Positions 11,900 through 22,700 of a DNA stretch of 64,000 bases are shown here, in pieces. The notes beneath the pieces are model-generated. The model saw only the letters and a list, made by a program, of their open reading frames with translations, was not told where the DNA came from and ran no database searches. The translations under genes were made by a program, and so were the position numbers. Every line of letters begins with the position of its first letter. The first letter of the stretch is position 1. Source of the stretch: Cyclaneusma minus (taxonomy: Eukaryota; Ascomycota; Leotiomycetes; Marthamycetales; Marthamycetaceae); the NCBI GenBank assembly GCA_037179335.1, contig JAKZHN010000055.1, forward strand, positions 1 through 64,000, written 5' to 3'.

Positions 11900-14800
11900 G
11901 AACCTTCAACCTTTGCTTGTATAAAAGTCACGATGGGTTGGGAATTGAATCAATTTCATGTGAGTGTTTTTCCATAGAGAGTGACAAAACGCTAACTCCT
12001 GAGCACATTTCAGGACTACCATATCGTCGACACCAGGAAGATAAGCAGCTATGGAAGTTATCGGTCGACTACAAACGAACAGGAGGACAACAAAACATTG
12101 AGGTAGTATTAGACAAGGTCCGGACTCTGGAGTTCTCAAGGAGTGTTGTTTGTCTGCCTAGTGGTCCAAGGCTGAATCCACTACGCTTTCTCGTCTATCT
12201 GGTCGAAAGTCATGGGCTACACAGCACCCAATTCAGTTGGGACACATGCGACGGCTTAATTTTCTATGGCAAAAGCCGACTTCGGTCAGCACAGACTTCG
12301 AAACCACGGGAGCACCAAGAGCTACGAGTAGATGTTGATAAGACAACAGGAGTCACATGTCATGTTAAGCACGCTTCAGCGTACTCAGGAAGCCAGACTG
12401 GAAGCCTTATCCTCTAACTCACGAGTGAGATGTTTCTCGCGTCACGTGATAGCGTGATCCAATGCTACAAGTTGTGCTACGGAAAGGCAATAAGAGCATC
12501 AGCCCGGAGAAGTCAACAGGGTTATAAAAGTCCAGTCCTCGCCAGGGTACGGGAAACTAAAAAACTAATATCTAAGGAATATTTAGATTAGATATATCTA
12601 ATTTTAGCGCTTGTTTAAATAAATTCGTAATTTTATCTAAAAAACTAAAAAATCTAAAATAAATATAAGAAAAGTGCCGCAGGCTAGCGCCGCAGGCCAA
12701 TTTTTTTCAAAGTAGTCCCATTTTTAATTTATAAAACAGTGAAAAAACGGAGTAAAAAGCTTTAAAATTGAATTTTCTAGAATTTTATTAAAAAAAGTAT
12801 TAAAATTGAGGGTGATTTGAAGTAAGAATTAAATATTTGGGAATTTACTTTTATGCAAATAAATAATAGAATTAAGAAATTCTATGAGTTTTTAACATTA
12901 TTTTATTTTGAAAATTTTATATTTTTGCTGGGATTTTTAAAAGATAATAGAACTAGATTTTATTTTCATAGCTTTAACATAGCGTTGTGGGAATTATATA
13001 AAGTAAACTCTAGAATTGAGTTATTTAATGGCAATTAAGGGCACCTTTTAGCGCGCCATACCCAGGGCAGGAAAAAACAAGCGCATTGAGACTATAGGGC
13101 AATTAAATAAAAGAAATCGATTGAAGCTATTTCCATAGTCTAGAACGTTGTGGTTGGTTCGCAATTTCAAAAACAATTTAAAATCTGGGGGATTTTTAAG
13201 GTCCTCTTGGCTACGTCATAAGGCTGAGGCTTAAATGGCCCAACCATATTATCATTTACGCCCCAATATAGAGCGCTATAATACAAATAATTTAATGCAC
13301 TTTTTAAATTATTTATAATTGGCATTCTGTGCATTTTTTAAAAAAAGAATTATTAAAAATGGTCTAGATTTGCTATTTTAAAGTATTTATGCTTTATGGC
13401 CTTAGATTTTATCTAAAAACTATAAATTCCTATCTAATCTAACGGCCCCTTAAATAGTTAAAAACTATAGTTTTTAACTAATAGTTTATCGAAACCCGTT
13501 TAGTTTCCCGTACCCTGGTCCTCGCCATACATCTCCTAACAACTTGACCTCACATCCCACCACACCCTACTGACTTCTCTCTTCTCCACCAGAACTCACT
13601 TAAACAGCTTTCTGGCATGCAATGTTTTCACTTTTGTTTTCCCGGACTCATTTTTGGTTCCGTCTCTACACGAAGGCGAAATTTGGCGATAATAGGTCCC
13701 CCTGCGGTACAGTGAATGCATATTACAATCCCTGAATCGCCGAGACGACAGCAGGAAGTACAGACAACAGAGACAGCTTTCTGTGACAGCGTATACCCCG
13801 TTCGCGTATCTCCAGGCTTGAGGGGCGAGCAAACATCTGAGAAAGCGAGTATGTATAAAACTGAAGCTGTGGCCTTGCTCCCGATTCTTTTCTCTCTATG
13901 AAAATCATGCGGATTCCGAAGTTTGATGGAGCAGAGCCGGTGGTTTCTCGAGACAATGACAGCCTCAGTCAAGGTTGATAGGTAGATTCTAGGAACTGCG
14001 CATACCTCTTGTCATTGACCCATCACACACAAATTTTCCTGGCTTTTCTAGAAGTATAACAACCGACAGCTGCCAGTAATGACGACGGTAGATAGTTGGT
14101 GCGACAGCAGGTCATAACTCTAGACAAGCCGACCCAGACCAGTTATGTGTTACTCGGTTACACGTATGTGTATGCCAGAGGTATAAAAGAAAACCTAATC
14201 CTACCTCTGTTTTCCTTTACCACAGATTGCAGTTCCTAGAGCGGGCTGCCATGGGCAGTCACGTTTCCAACCCATGGTCTCAAAGGGAGTGAAGCCTCCG
14301 GGTAACCATTTTGATTTTCTTCGACAGTCTTAGGTATACCTGTGCTAATTCCTCGTCTCGAGCGAAATGAAAGATGCTAGTAAGATGACAGCAGCGATTG
14401 AGAGTGACGAGAAGAAGCCGGAATGACAGCAGCAAAGCTCTCACCCACCACATGGCTTGTGTGACAACGCAGACGACAAAGCATTGAGACAGAACTATAA
14501 AAGCAGACTCGTGCCCCAACTGATATTTTTTCTCTACGACGACATCTTGAAACAATACCTCCACACGCGGGCAAGGAGTCCTGAGGAGCGTAGGGTAAAG
14601 TTTGGTACCAGCATTTTCTGAATTCCAATCTCAGCCACCCACTCCTCGCGTTCCATTGACCTTTCCACGCACAAATCTGCCGGTGTGGGTGAGTCGGACC
14701 ATTAGAGGGGATCGACGGTAGCGATTAGGATGCGACAGCAATATGCAATTTGGGGGAGTATCAATTGTGCACTGCGACTTCCTGAAAGCGGAGGAAAGGT

Positions 14801-15500
14801 ACAAAAATACCACCTCCTGTTCCTAGATTTCCTTCTCTAGAAGTTCAACACCTGTAGAGACCTGAGCATCAGATATATGCAGAAAAAGTTGCCTCTGACA
14901 ACACGGACCCAGCTCGCAGCACCCCTGGAATCCAAGCTGTCTATCTGCTGATTTCTCCAGGCACCTTTTTCTGGATACTTCGTGTTCTGTGAAAAGCAGC
15001 AGCATCAAAATTGAAGCAACAGTAGGTTCGCGTCTTGGCGACAGCTACTTCTCTCATGGCCTAGCCTTTACTGTTGATATGCTTGTAGAGCAGGTCTTGA
15101 TCGGGTGGCCAGGTGTATAAATACCAGGCCATGGTTCTTGTCTGACTTTCTTCTTTGCAAAACCGACTTTTTCTACCATTCACATGATTCCTTGAGACTC
15201 CAAGTCAGCCACGGGAGCATCCTTGAGGTTCTCCTGCTGAGGATCACCTGCATCTTCTGGTCTCTGGGAACGAGTCTATGTGCGATGTATTTCTCGCTTT
15301 GGTGACGGCGACAGAACAATCCTAATGGTGTTAGTGAGTGGGACTTGACAGCAGCTCTTCAAATTGGCGCTCGGCATGGGCTATCTCTGGGATCGTCAGA
15401 AAGATACATATAAAAGCAAGCAGTACTCCCAACGAAACTTCTCTCCAGAGAAGAGTTACTCGATCTCGAGGGACGCAGGACGTCAAGAGATTGGGCTCAG
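11900..15500 (+). repeat. TATA-box repeat array, left arm (unit about 320 bp)
   Basis: Highly diverged quasi-tandem units, each marked by a forward TATA box: 11,920; 12,523; 13,854; 14,182; 14,496; about 14,797 (degenerate, TACAAAAATAC); 15,116 (TATAAATA); 15,409. Once the 975-bp hAT insertion is subtracted, the spacing from 12,523 to 13,854 becomes about 348 bp, in step with the others (293-348 bp). Most boxes have a GACAGCAG-type motif about 90-110 bp upstream (for example near 13,745, 14,102, 14,390, 14,730, 15,025 and 15,350). Flanking sequence is shared with the right arm: the unit at 15,409 matches that at 21,387 beyond the box, and 14,182 matches 22,044. No long frame is conserved across units. 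A 166-codon frame at 11,917-12,417 starts inside the TATA element and is probably chance. Confidence 0.75.
12543..13517. mobile_element. Non-autonomous hAT-type element (MITE), 975 bp
   Basis: The element has perfect 19-bp terminal inverted repeats starting CAGGGTACGGGAAACTAAA and is bounded by a perfect 8-bp target-site duplication, GTCCTCGC (12,535-12,542 and 13,518-13,525). An 8-bp duplication with CAGGG-type ends is the hAT superfamily signature. The interior is AT-rich, encodes no transposase and contains a 22-bp perfect palindrome at 13,457-13,478 near the right end. It sits 12 bp after a TATA box in the repeat array. Removing it restores a sequence that resembles the unit at about 24,651. 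Confidence 0.93.
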
Positions 15501-15791
15501 AAGGTTGGGCTCAGGAACTTATCTCCCATGATACGTAAGGCATTTCACAATCCAATCTCCCTGTACCTTACCCTTCTGCGCCATTTTCTCGCGACGACCA
15601 TACTCACCCATGACGATTGCCTCCACCACGGACAAACCAATAATTTCGTCACATCCAAAGTCAAAGCAGTGTGAAACATTTGTAGCTTGGCAGAAACTTG
15701 CAACATAATGTACTGAGCGCACAGATATTAATTCCCAAAAGGCTGTCTACTGGAACTTGGGAGACGTCGCTACACCATGGGGTTCTCCTCG

Positions 15792-17023
15792 CTAGACTTC
15801 AAATTTCTCTCCGACCCACTTCTCAGTCAACGACCACAACTTGTCCCTCGCACCATCATCAACAGCATGCGCCGCCATATTCTTATCCTCGACAACCTGA
15901 CAGTCATCAAGGTAAGCACCAGACTGCTTTTCAATATCCGGGGACAAAGCACAAACCAAGGTCGTGGAACAACCTTGCTGCAGTGACTTGTATTTCGTTG
16001 GAGGGGGGGTTTTTCCTCCCATCGCCTCTGGCACGTGAATTTGAATTAGTGACATGGACATATGTAGTACCAACACAACCTCTTACCTTTGATCAGACCC
16101 ATCATTTCCTCCATGACACCTTTGTCCATGTGACGCTGTAGGGGGGATTTGATATCTAATGAAAGAGTAAGTATGGGTGAAGTATCACGCAACAGAGCAA
16201 AAGGGGAAGATTTTTCTTACTGCCGGGGTTGAGCGTGTAAACGAGGATGTCCTTGGACGCTGCTTTCCTCGCAAGCTCACGAGAAAACAAAATTACTCCG
16301 GTCTTAGACTGGCCGTAGCCCTTCCAACGGACATACTCCTTACCGTCCTATCATTCACATCAGTAATCATCTCATTGAGTATCCTCATCATCACATACCT
16401 GAAAGTCCAAGTCATCAAACCGAATCCCCGAGAATCGATAAGCTCCACTAGACATATTGACAATCCTCGGTTCCACATCGCCCCCAGCCGCCTTTTCTAT
16501 CTTTGAGAAAAGGAGCTTTGTCAGGAGGAAAGGGCCAATATGATTTGTTCCGAGTTGCAGCTCGAAGCCATCTTTCGTCTTCGTGTAAGGAGGCACCATC
16601 ACACCGGCATTGTTGATCAGCACATCCAGCTTTCCATCGCACTCCTCGTCAATAATTTTAGCTATTTTGGGAGCGCCTTCACGCACAGATGCTTGAGATG
16701 ACAAGTCAAGCTCCACGATGTGGACTGGGAGAGATGAGTTCGATTTCTTGATCGCCTCAACGACGGGCTCGATGGTTTTCTTGGTTCGTCCAACGAGGAT
16801 CATGAGCTTGGGAGATGCTTTGGATGCCAATGAAAGAGCTGTTTCCGCTCCGAGACCGTTCTCGCCTGGTCCCGTGATTACAACTTGATATGGGAAGTCA
16901 GCACGATGCACAATTATTTGATACTGGGATTTTTGCAGACTAACAAGTTCGGCCATCTACACGAGACTTGAATTGCTCAACCACCTCGTTGCCAGTCGTT
17001 TCGAATTCAGGTTTGAAGGCCAT
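15792..17023 (-). CDS. Short-chain dehydrogenase/reductase (5 exons)
   Basis: NAD(P)-dependent oxidoreductase of the classical/retinol dehydrogenase-like SDR group. Exons (minus) read 17023-16945, 16883-16399, 16347-16221, 16155-16087 and 16027-15792, giving 331 residues; all four introns are 51-65 bp with GT/AG ends. Motifs: cofactor loop TGPGENGLG at 30-38, INNAG at 116-120, Ser171/172 and the catalytic Y199-G-Q-S-K203. I chose the ATG at 17,023 because related fungal proteins typically begin this way. The frame stays open to another ATG at 17,176, which would add 51 residues that are basic, rich in Ser/Thr and free of acidic residues, like a mitochondrial presequence. The substrate is unknown. 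The gene and the 2EXR gene next to it interrupt the TATA-repeat array. Confidence 0.92.
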
Positions 17024-17767
17024 GGTGATGTTTGTAGAATAGTATTTTGCGCTGCAGGCTTTGATACTACGTGCAGATTGTTTTGTAGATGCGACAAACT
17101 TGATAGGGGTCGTGGCAAAGATATGTGACTTGCTTGTTGAAAAACTGCGGTAGAGCTGCAAACACCAATGCGGCATGCTTGAAGAGGATATATCTGTAGT
17201 TCAGAAGAATATCTCTCTACTTAAAGAAAAGACCTGTGGGGATGTCGGTCCCAGAGAGCCAGAGTTCCGAGAGCCTAGATCGTGACAAGATCCCAAGATG
17301 ACGTAGTAGGCTACCGGCACCCAGTAGTAAGGTATTTGTCGAGAATGTTGTGAAGCTGAGTTCAGTAATCAGTCTCCATGGATTCGAAACCTCGGAGGAA
17401 ACACCTTCGGACCGAAATCTTGACGATGGCACGCTCGGAGGACGGTGAATTGTTCGTGCTTGAAGTTAGATGATCGGGTCTCGGAAAATTTCTAGATCCA
17501 CTAAATCGGTCATCCAACCCTTCGGAACTAATAGGAGTATGGGAGGAAATAAGGTTTCGCACGACGTGACCCCTAAAATGTGGGGTCGCAAAAGGTGGCA
17601 GCCGAGTCCCGGAGGTTAGAATTCTTTCTTGGCCAGAAGGTATCCAGCGTTCTAGATCCCTCTATCTGCTATGAGTCCGCCAGAGACCTATTGCGAGAGA
17701 GAGCCCTTCTCTCTTCGGACTTCAGTCCTCCCATCCACTCTCGGCCTTCCCATTGCTTGTGGCAGAA
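17024..17767. other. Intergenic region with a short dispersed repeat
   Basis: Holds the presumed promoter of the SDR gene, a possible N-terminal extension frame to 17,176, and at 17,594-17,640 a roughly 45-bp sequence containing GCAGCCGAGTCCCG that recurs at 19,330-19,376. No supported gene otherwise. Confidence 0.55.
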
Positions 17768-18580
17768 TCAATGATGTTGCTGGAGCCATGCAGACAGCCA
17801 AGGCTCATCGTCCGCAAGCACGTCACGCACTCCAACCCTCTCTCTTTCTTTCAGAGAAAAACAATCATTGCAACAGCTCTTCCCATCCTTCAACACTTCT
17901 GCAAACACCACGTTCGCCCTTGAAGTGCCCCTGTAGATATGACCATTGTCAAATATCTGTACAGTATGCTTCAGATGAGCATCAATGGATTGATGCTCTT
18001 CCTTCAACTCGCGGAATCCCAATTGATTCCAAGGATCCTGAGTGTGTCTGAGGTATGGTGGTCCTATGTGGCGATGTACAACCGCCACGACTTCCAGGAC
18101 CTTCTCCTTCTCGTGCATCTCGATCAGCTGCTTATATAGCCACGCGCCGCTATAATAACTCCACTCCTTCAACCTCGGCGATGTTATATCAATTTCCAGG
18201 TCAACTGCGATCCTCATCGAATTCGAATGCACGCCCTGAACTCGCATGGAATTGAGAATTTCAGTGTGCCAGTCCCTGAACAGGCTCCACCAGTCGAAAC
18301 ATGGCATATCGATGGAGCAGTCGATATACATGAAGTATGTACGGGGACGTGGGGGCCATACACAGCTGGTGGAAAGAACTGGGGCTTTGAAAAGCTTGTA
18401 GAAACGTAGAGCTTCGTCGCGCGATTCTTGGTTGATAGATAATGTGATTATTTTTCCGGCTCTAATTTCGCAACAATCCGTAAAGGATATTAGGCGGGGT
18501 CCGGGAAATGTATCCCTCCAGATCTTGAGACGAAGTTCTGTCGGTAGCGAGGGGAAGAGTGAAAAGCTGTTGAAGTCCAT
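17768..18580 (-). CDS. 2EXR domain-containing protein
   Basis: Single-exon gene, 270 residues. Residues 9-21 read FPSLPTELRLKIW, the hallmark opening of the fungal 2EXR domain (an F-box-like N-terminal motif in a large Pezizomycotina family). The rest follows the family pattern: a strand-rich segment with the INQESRDEALRFYK motif (about residues 49-62) and later WY-rich helices. Two clustered Cys pairs occur near the C-terminus (C-C-N-D-C). No biochemical role is known for the family. The gene lies head to tail with the SDR gene, both on the minus strand, but is separated by about 745 bp, so co-regulation is not implied. Confidence 0.88.
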   Translation of the reverse strand: MDFNSFSLFPSLPTELRLKIWRDTFPGPRLISFTDCCEIRAGKIITLSINQESRDEALRFYKLFKAPVLSTSCVWPPRPRTYFMYIDCSIDMPCFDWWSLFRDWHTEILNSMRVQGVHSNSMRIAVDLEIDITSPRLKEWSYYSGAWLYKQLIEMHEKEKVLEVVAVVHRHIGPPYLRHTQDPWNQLGFRELKEEHQSIDAHLKHTVQIFDNGHIYRGTSRANVVFAEVLKDGKSCCNDCFSLKERERVGVRDVLADDEPWLSAWLQQHH

Positions 18581-19794
18581 AGTGGTGGCAGTGATGGAGT
18601 GGGACAGAAAGCTGCCGTAGCCAGTCGGGCTGATCGTGATTTGTGAGACTGTGCAGTTGCTACAGCTTGTCGGAAGGTGTTCGAGAAAACGTTCCAGAGT
18701 TCTCTCGAGGATGAGTAGGATGATGTAGGAGGATGAAAGATGAGAGAATCTGAGAGGACGGTATGCAGCCTTTTATATGCACGGAAATTCCAATCGCACC
18801 AAGAGAAGTCTCTTTGATTTGCAGAGAGGTTCGTGCGTTCCAATGTCGCTCGTTGCGTGGACAGGGTGTCGCTACCAGATCTAGTATCTGGTGTTTTGCG
18901 GTTGCAGAGGGGGGCTGAAGATGACGCAGAATCATTGGCCGAACCAGATTTGATGAACGAAAAAATTAGATGTCGATAGCCGGACAGGAGTCAAACTCAC
19001 CTGCACCAGTGCCGTCCGTGGTGAGCAGCTTTCCGTATCGAAGCACAGTACTAGGTTCCGGAAGAACTTGAAGTCCGGCGATTCGCAATTTGGGGGTTTC
19101 CGGATGCGTCCAGTATCGTATCTTGCAACTTGGTGACTTGATCAGGTTTCAGTAATGCTGAATGACGTTAGCAAGTTCCGATGTGCAAACAGTACTGGGG
19201 TATTGGAAAAGTTTTGGTCCAGATGGCTTATTGGTGAATGAGATGCTCGGAGGCTGCGCGCCAGGCACTGCAAAAACCCTAAGCTTAATTCTAGCGCAAA
19301 CTCGAAAATTGTGGCGCTGACAGGTAAGTAGCAGCCGAGTCCCGAAAATTAGAAATCTTTCTCGGCAAGTTGAGGTATGAATAAGTGGAGTTATGAAATC
19401 AAGCACTGAGTGACTCTGGCTTTTGCGCAACGATGTCGTGAAGCATACCTACCTTACCCAGCACACGATGACCTCTCGGCTCCTAATCTACTTGTACTAG
19501 TTCCTCGCCGCAGCTGTTGCTTCCATCTCTTGATTTTGCTGCATCTTAGCCCGAGTGATCAAGGAAATTGAGGTGGACTTATATTGTCAACAGCAGTAAG
19601 TGAGACTTGACGACAGCTTGATGACTGCCGCTCGCTATCAAATCCACAAACGTCTTCACAGCAGGCCGGGAGAAGCGAAGTCATCCCAGGCTTTGCTTTT
19701 CCGACCCTCGATTTATTATGTCGTCCCGAAGGATTTGCGCTCCTCTTTCTGAGACCATCAAATTCTCACTTGAGTCTGCTGTTTCCAATTTTTT
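18581..19794. other. Intergenic region upstream of the 2EXR gene
   Basis: Non-coding DNA. A reverse-facing TATA-like element at about 18,769-18,778 could serve the 2EXR gene. The dispersed repeat that also occurs at 17,594 lies at 19,330-19,376. A GACGACAGC motif near 19,606 resembles those of the array further right. No open frame here is convincing. Confidence 0.5.
19330..19376. repeat. Second copy of a 45-bp dispersed repeat
   Basis: GCAGCCGAGTCCCG followed by a TTAGAA...TCTTTCT core matches 17,594-17,640 in the same orientation, with several mismatches. It brackets the 2EXR gene together with the first copy. Confidence 0.8.
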
Positions 19795-22700
19795 GTTTCT
19801 GGACTCTACTGGGTCAATGTAGCGAGGCTTTATATACTTCCTCCAAGACCTTAGAGCACGTGATTCGTGGCTCGGAAGGGATTGCATGGATACACCTGAC
19901 AGCGGGAATCCAGAGTGACAGCGGCAGATCAGGTACGACAGCAGACGGGAGCGAGAGCAGCAATGAGCATACAGATTATCTGTCTCACCTAGCTACACAT
20001 GAACCAGAAGACTAATCTCACTTTCTTGTGAAGGAGTATAAAAGCAAGCACCTGTCACTTCCTCCGTCTTCTTTAACATCTGAACACTCTGCGCAAAGAA
20101 TCCACTTTGCGCTCGCCAATGTCTTTGGACACTGCTCTCTTGCTGACGTTGAACTACCTGGAACCTGCTGCATCTTTTCCGAGACCCCTGGATTATTTAT
20201 GCAAAATTGCTAGTTGTTGCTTGTACATTCAAATTTGATGGGATGGCTTTGGGTACTTTCATTGACGGCAAGCAGCTTCATCGATACTGAGAATCTCCGT
20301 CGACAGCACCAAAGCAAAGCGTAACAAGGTCTGTTGTGCAGCATCAAGTACCAATATTCAATAAATCAAGTCATCCTGTGCTGTGGTAATTCTCAGTTCC
20401 AGAAACTTGTAAGGGTAGACTGGGAGCGAGATCAACAGCAGTTAGTCAAGTCTGGCCTCCTCTCTTGCTTCGGGCCCCTAACACGCAAGCAACACTGTCA
20501 TCTGACTCTTCCCGCTTGTTTGGATGTAGTGAAATCCCCGGAGATAGCTAGGCTGATGATGCCTTCCCTTTGAGGACTAGCCTCCTTTATGGAGCCTACG
20601 CTAGCTCTTCGCCTACCCTAGCTCTTCTGCTGCTCACTCACTCACCCACCCCCTTGGAAGATATTAAAAAAAAAGCAAAAATGAGGAATTAGCCCTTCTT
20701 CCCCGGGATTCGAACCCAGGCAATCGGACACCGAACAAATAAAGATGCAATTCATGCAGAGGGCAACCATACCCTTAGACCATGTGACCGGTCCAGAGTA
20801 ACAGTTAATTCCTTGGAAAATTACAGTCACTTAGTGCTTCATATGCTTACCTTCAAGGTCTGCCTCGAGCTCCGACAGCTGCCATCTTCGCACTTCCCAT
20901 GTCATCACACGTTCCATACCTCCCCAGACGTCCCATACATACCGTCCACATCCACAGACACCCAAGTGCGCGAAATCTCTCCCTCAAGTTCCCTCCAGCA
21001 ACCATCTGCCATTCTCAGCCCAGATCTTCACACCTCCTACGCCTCTGAGAGGAGCTAGATGAACAAGAAAGCTATAAAAGCCAACCAAGGCTCTCTTCCC
21101 AAGTTTTTTCTTCAGAATCCAAACAACTTTAAACGAGAGGTCATCCATCGCCACGCTCAGAACTGCGGACGTGCTTTGTTCTCACACAAGGTCTGAATCT
21201 CAGCACTTACATTCATGGAACTTCTTCATACCCAGATGACAGGTGTTCTTACTCAAGGGTCTAAACATGTAGTCCGCAGCTACGAAGCGCCGGCAATGGA
21301 TATGACTGACAGCAGCAGATCAACCTAGCAGCAGCGTACAGCTTGTCATTTGACATGGGCTAGACTTTGTGAAGCATTTGAGAAGATATAAAAGCAAGCG
21401 TTACCTCCCATCGAAACTCCCCTTCATAGGAAGTCCTTTATATCCACAGCTGCGACGGTGATTGCGCACGAGCGCATAGTCTTGCAATATTCCTCCCTTG
21501 CAATCTCAAATCAACAGGTAAGTATCTCTCTAGGCCGTTTCCTTTCATTTTCTCTTTAAGCTGTAGCAATTGCCTTTTTTCGTCTTTCTGTAGCATTTCA
21601 TGTCGACTGATGGAACAAAGACAGTGGCCCACATCACCAACAGCAACAACAAGATCTGACACCATCTTCCAGGGGCGTCAATTATACTCGAATTGTAAGA
21701 TCAAACCGGTTGGTGACAAAGCCAAAGCCGCAGAATCAATAGACCATGTCTTCCAGCTTGTCTTCAAAAGTTCGGCAGTCTTAGGAAACACCCACTACCG
21801 CGCCCCAAGAAAGGAAGGACTCGCCCATCCAACGTAAGTGCAATTGGTAGTAAGTGTCTTTCTGAAGTCTGCTTTATCGAAGTAGGAAGGCTTTTTATAC
21901 TTCTAGTCATTGCAGCTTAGTAGTGATGGCAGCGAACTTGAAGTCGCGATGACCATAGTTAAATCACAGCAGCACACGTGATGCCTGGGTACCTATGAGT
22001 AGACACAAGTTAGTCTACGCTGTGCCTCGTGTGTGTGAAAAGGTATAAAAGAAATCAGTAATCCTACTTCTTCTCTATCTGTCATGATGAGCCGCTTTGC
22101 CCTTCAGAAACCCTCCAAATAGCCCTTACTGCAAGTTATCGCCCGATTTCCAAGCCAGCTGAATACTGATTCACTTGTGGAGACCATCTCCTGTTATGGG
22201 GAACAGATTCACAGGTGAAGCGATGGTTATGGGTCTCACTGACAGCAGCAGGTGAAGGTGATAGCAGAGGACACATGACGCAGGGAAATTAAAACCAGAC
22301 ACAAAATAGGCTCTTCCGTGTACGAAAACATATAAAAGCACGCAGCATCTGCTCTATTTTCCTTTTTTTCTCCGGGAATCAAGTGAGCTCAAAGAAGGCG
22401 AATGTTCTATCAGCTGTTTTGCACTGGAGCTTTTCTTCCAAACCCCAGTGCTACCCAGATCATGATTTTTGCCAAACATATCGCTCACTTTCCAGACGAC
22501 TCGATGATTCTCCAGTCAAGAACAATAGTTTTTGCGCACATAGTCACTGTCTGAAGACAACGACAGTCACAAGTTGCGTTAGCAGCAATGAGTTCCATCG
22601 ACAACAGCAAGTTTCATCCTGAAAGAAGTGGCATCGACAGCTACCATCATGACCCTCTGATGCTATGAGATACACTAAGTGCGTGGGCAACAAAGCTATA

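Noticed and set aside
11917..12417. Open frame of 166 codons as a gene
   Set aside because: Starts with a TTG inside a TATA element of the repeat array; no family likeness and not shared with the other units.
16940..17176. Separate small gene upstream of the SDR
   Set aside because: Its frame is the first exon of the SDR; splicing at GTTAGT restores the F-V-I-T-G cofactor motif.
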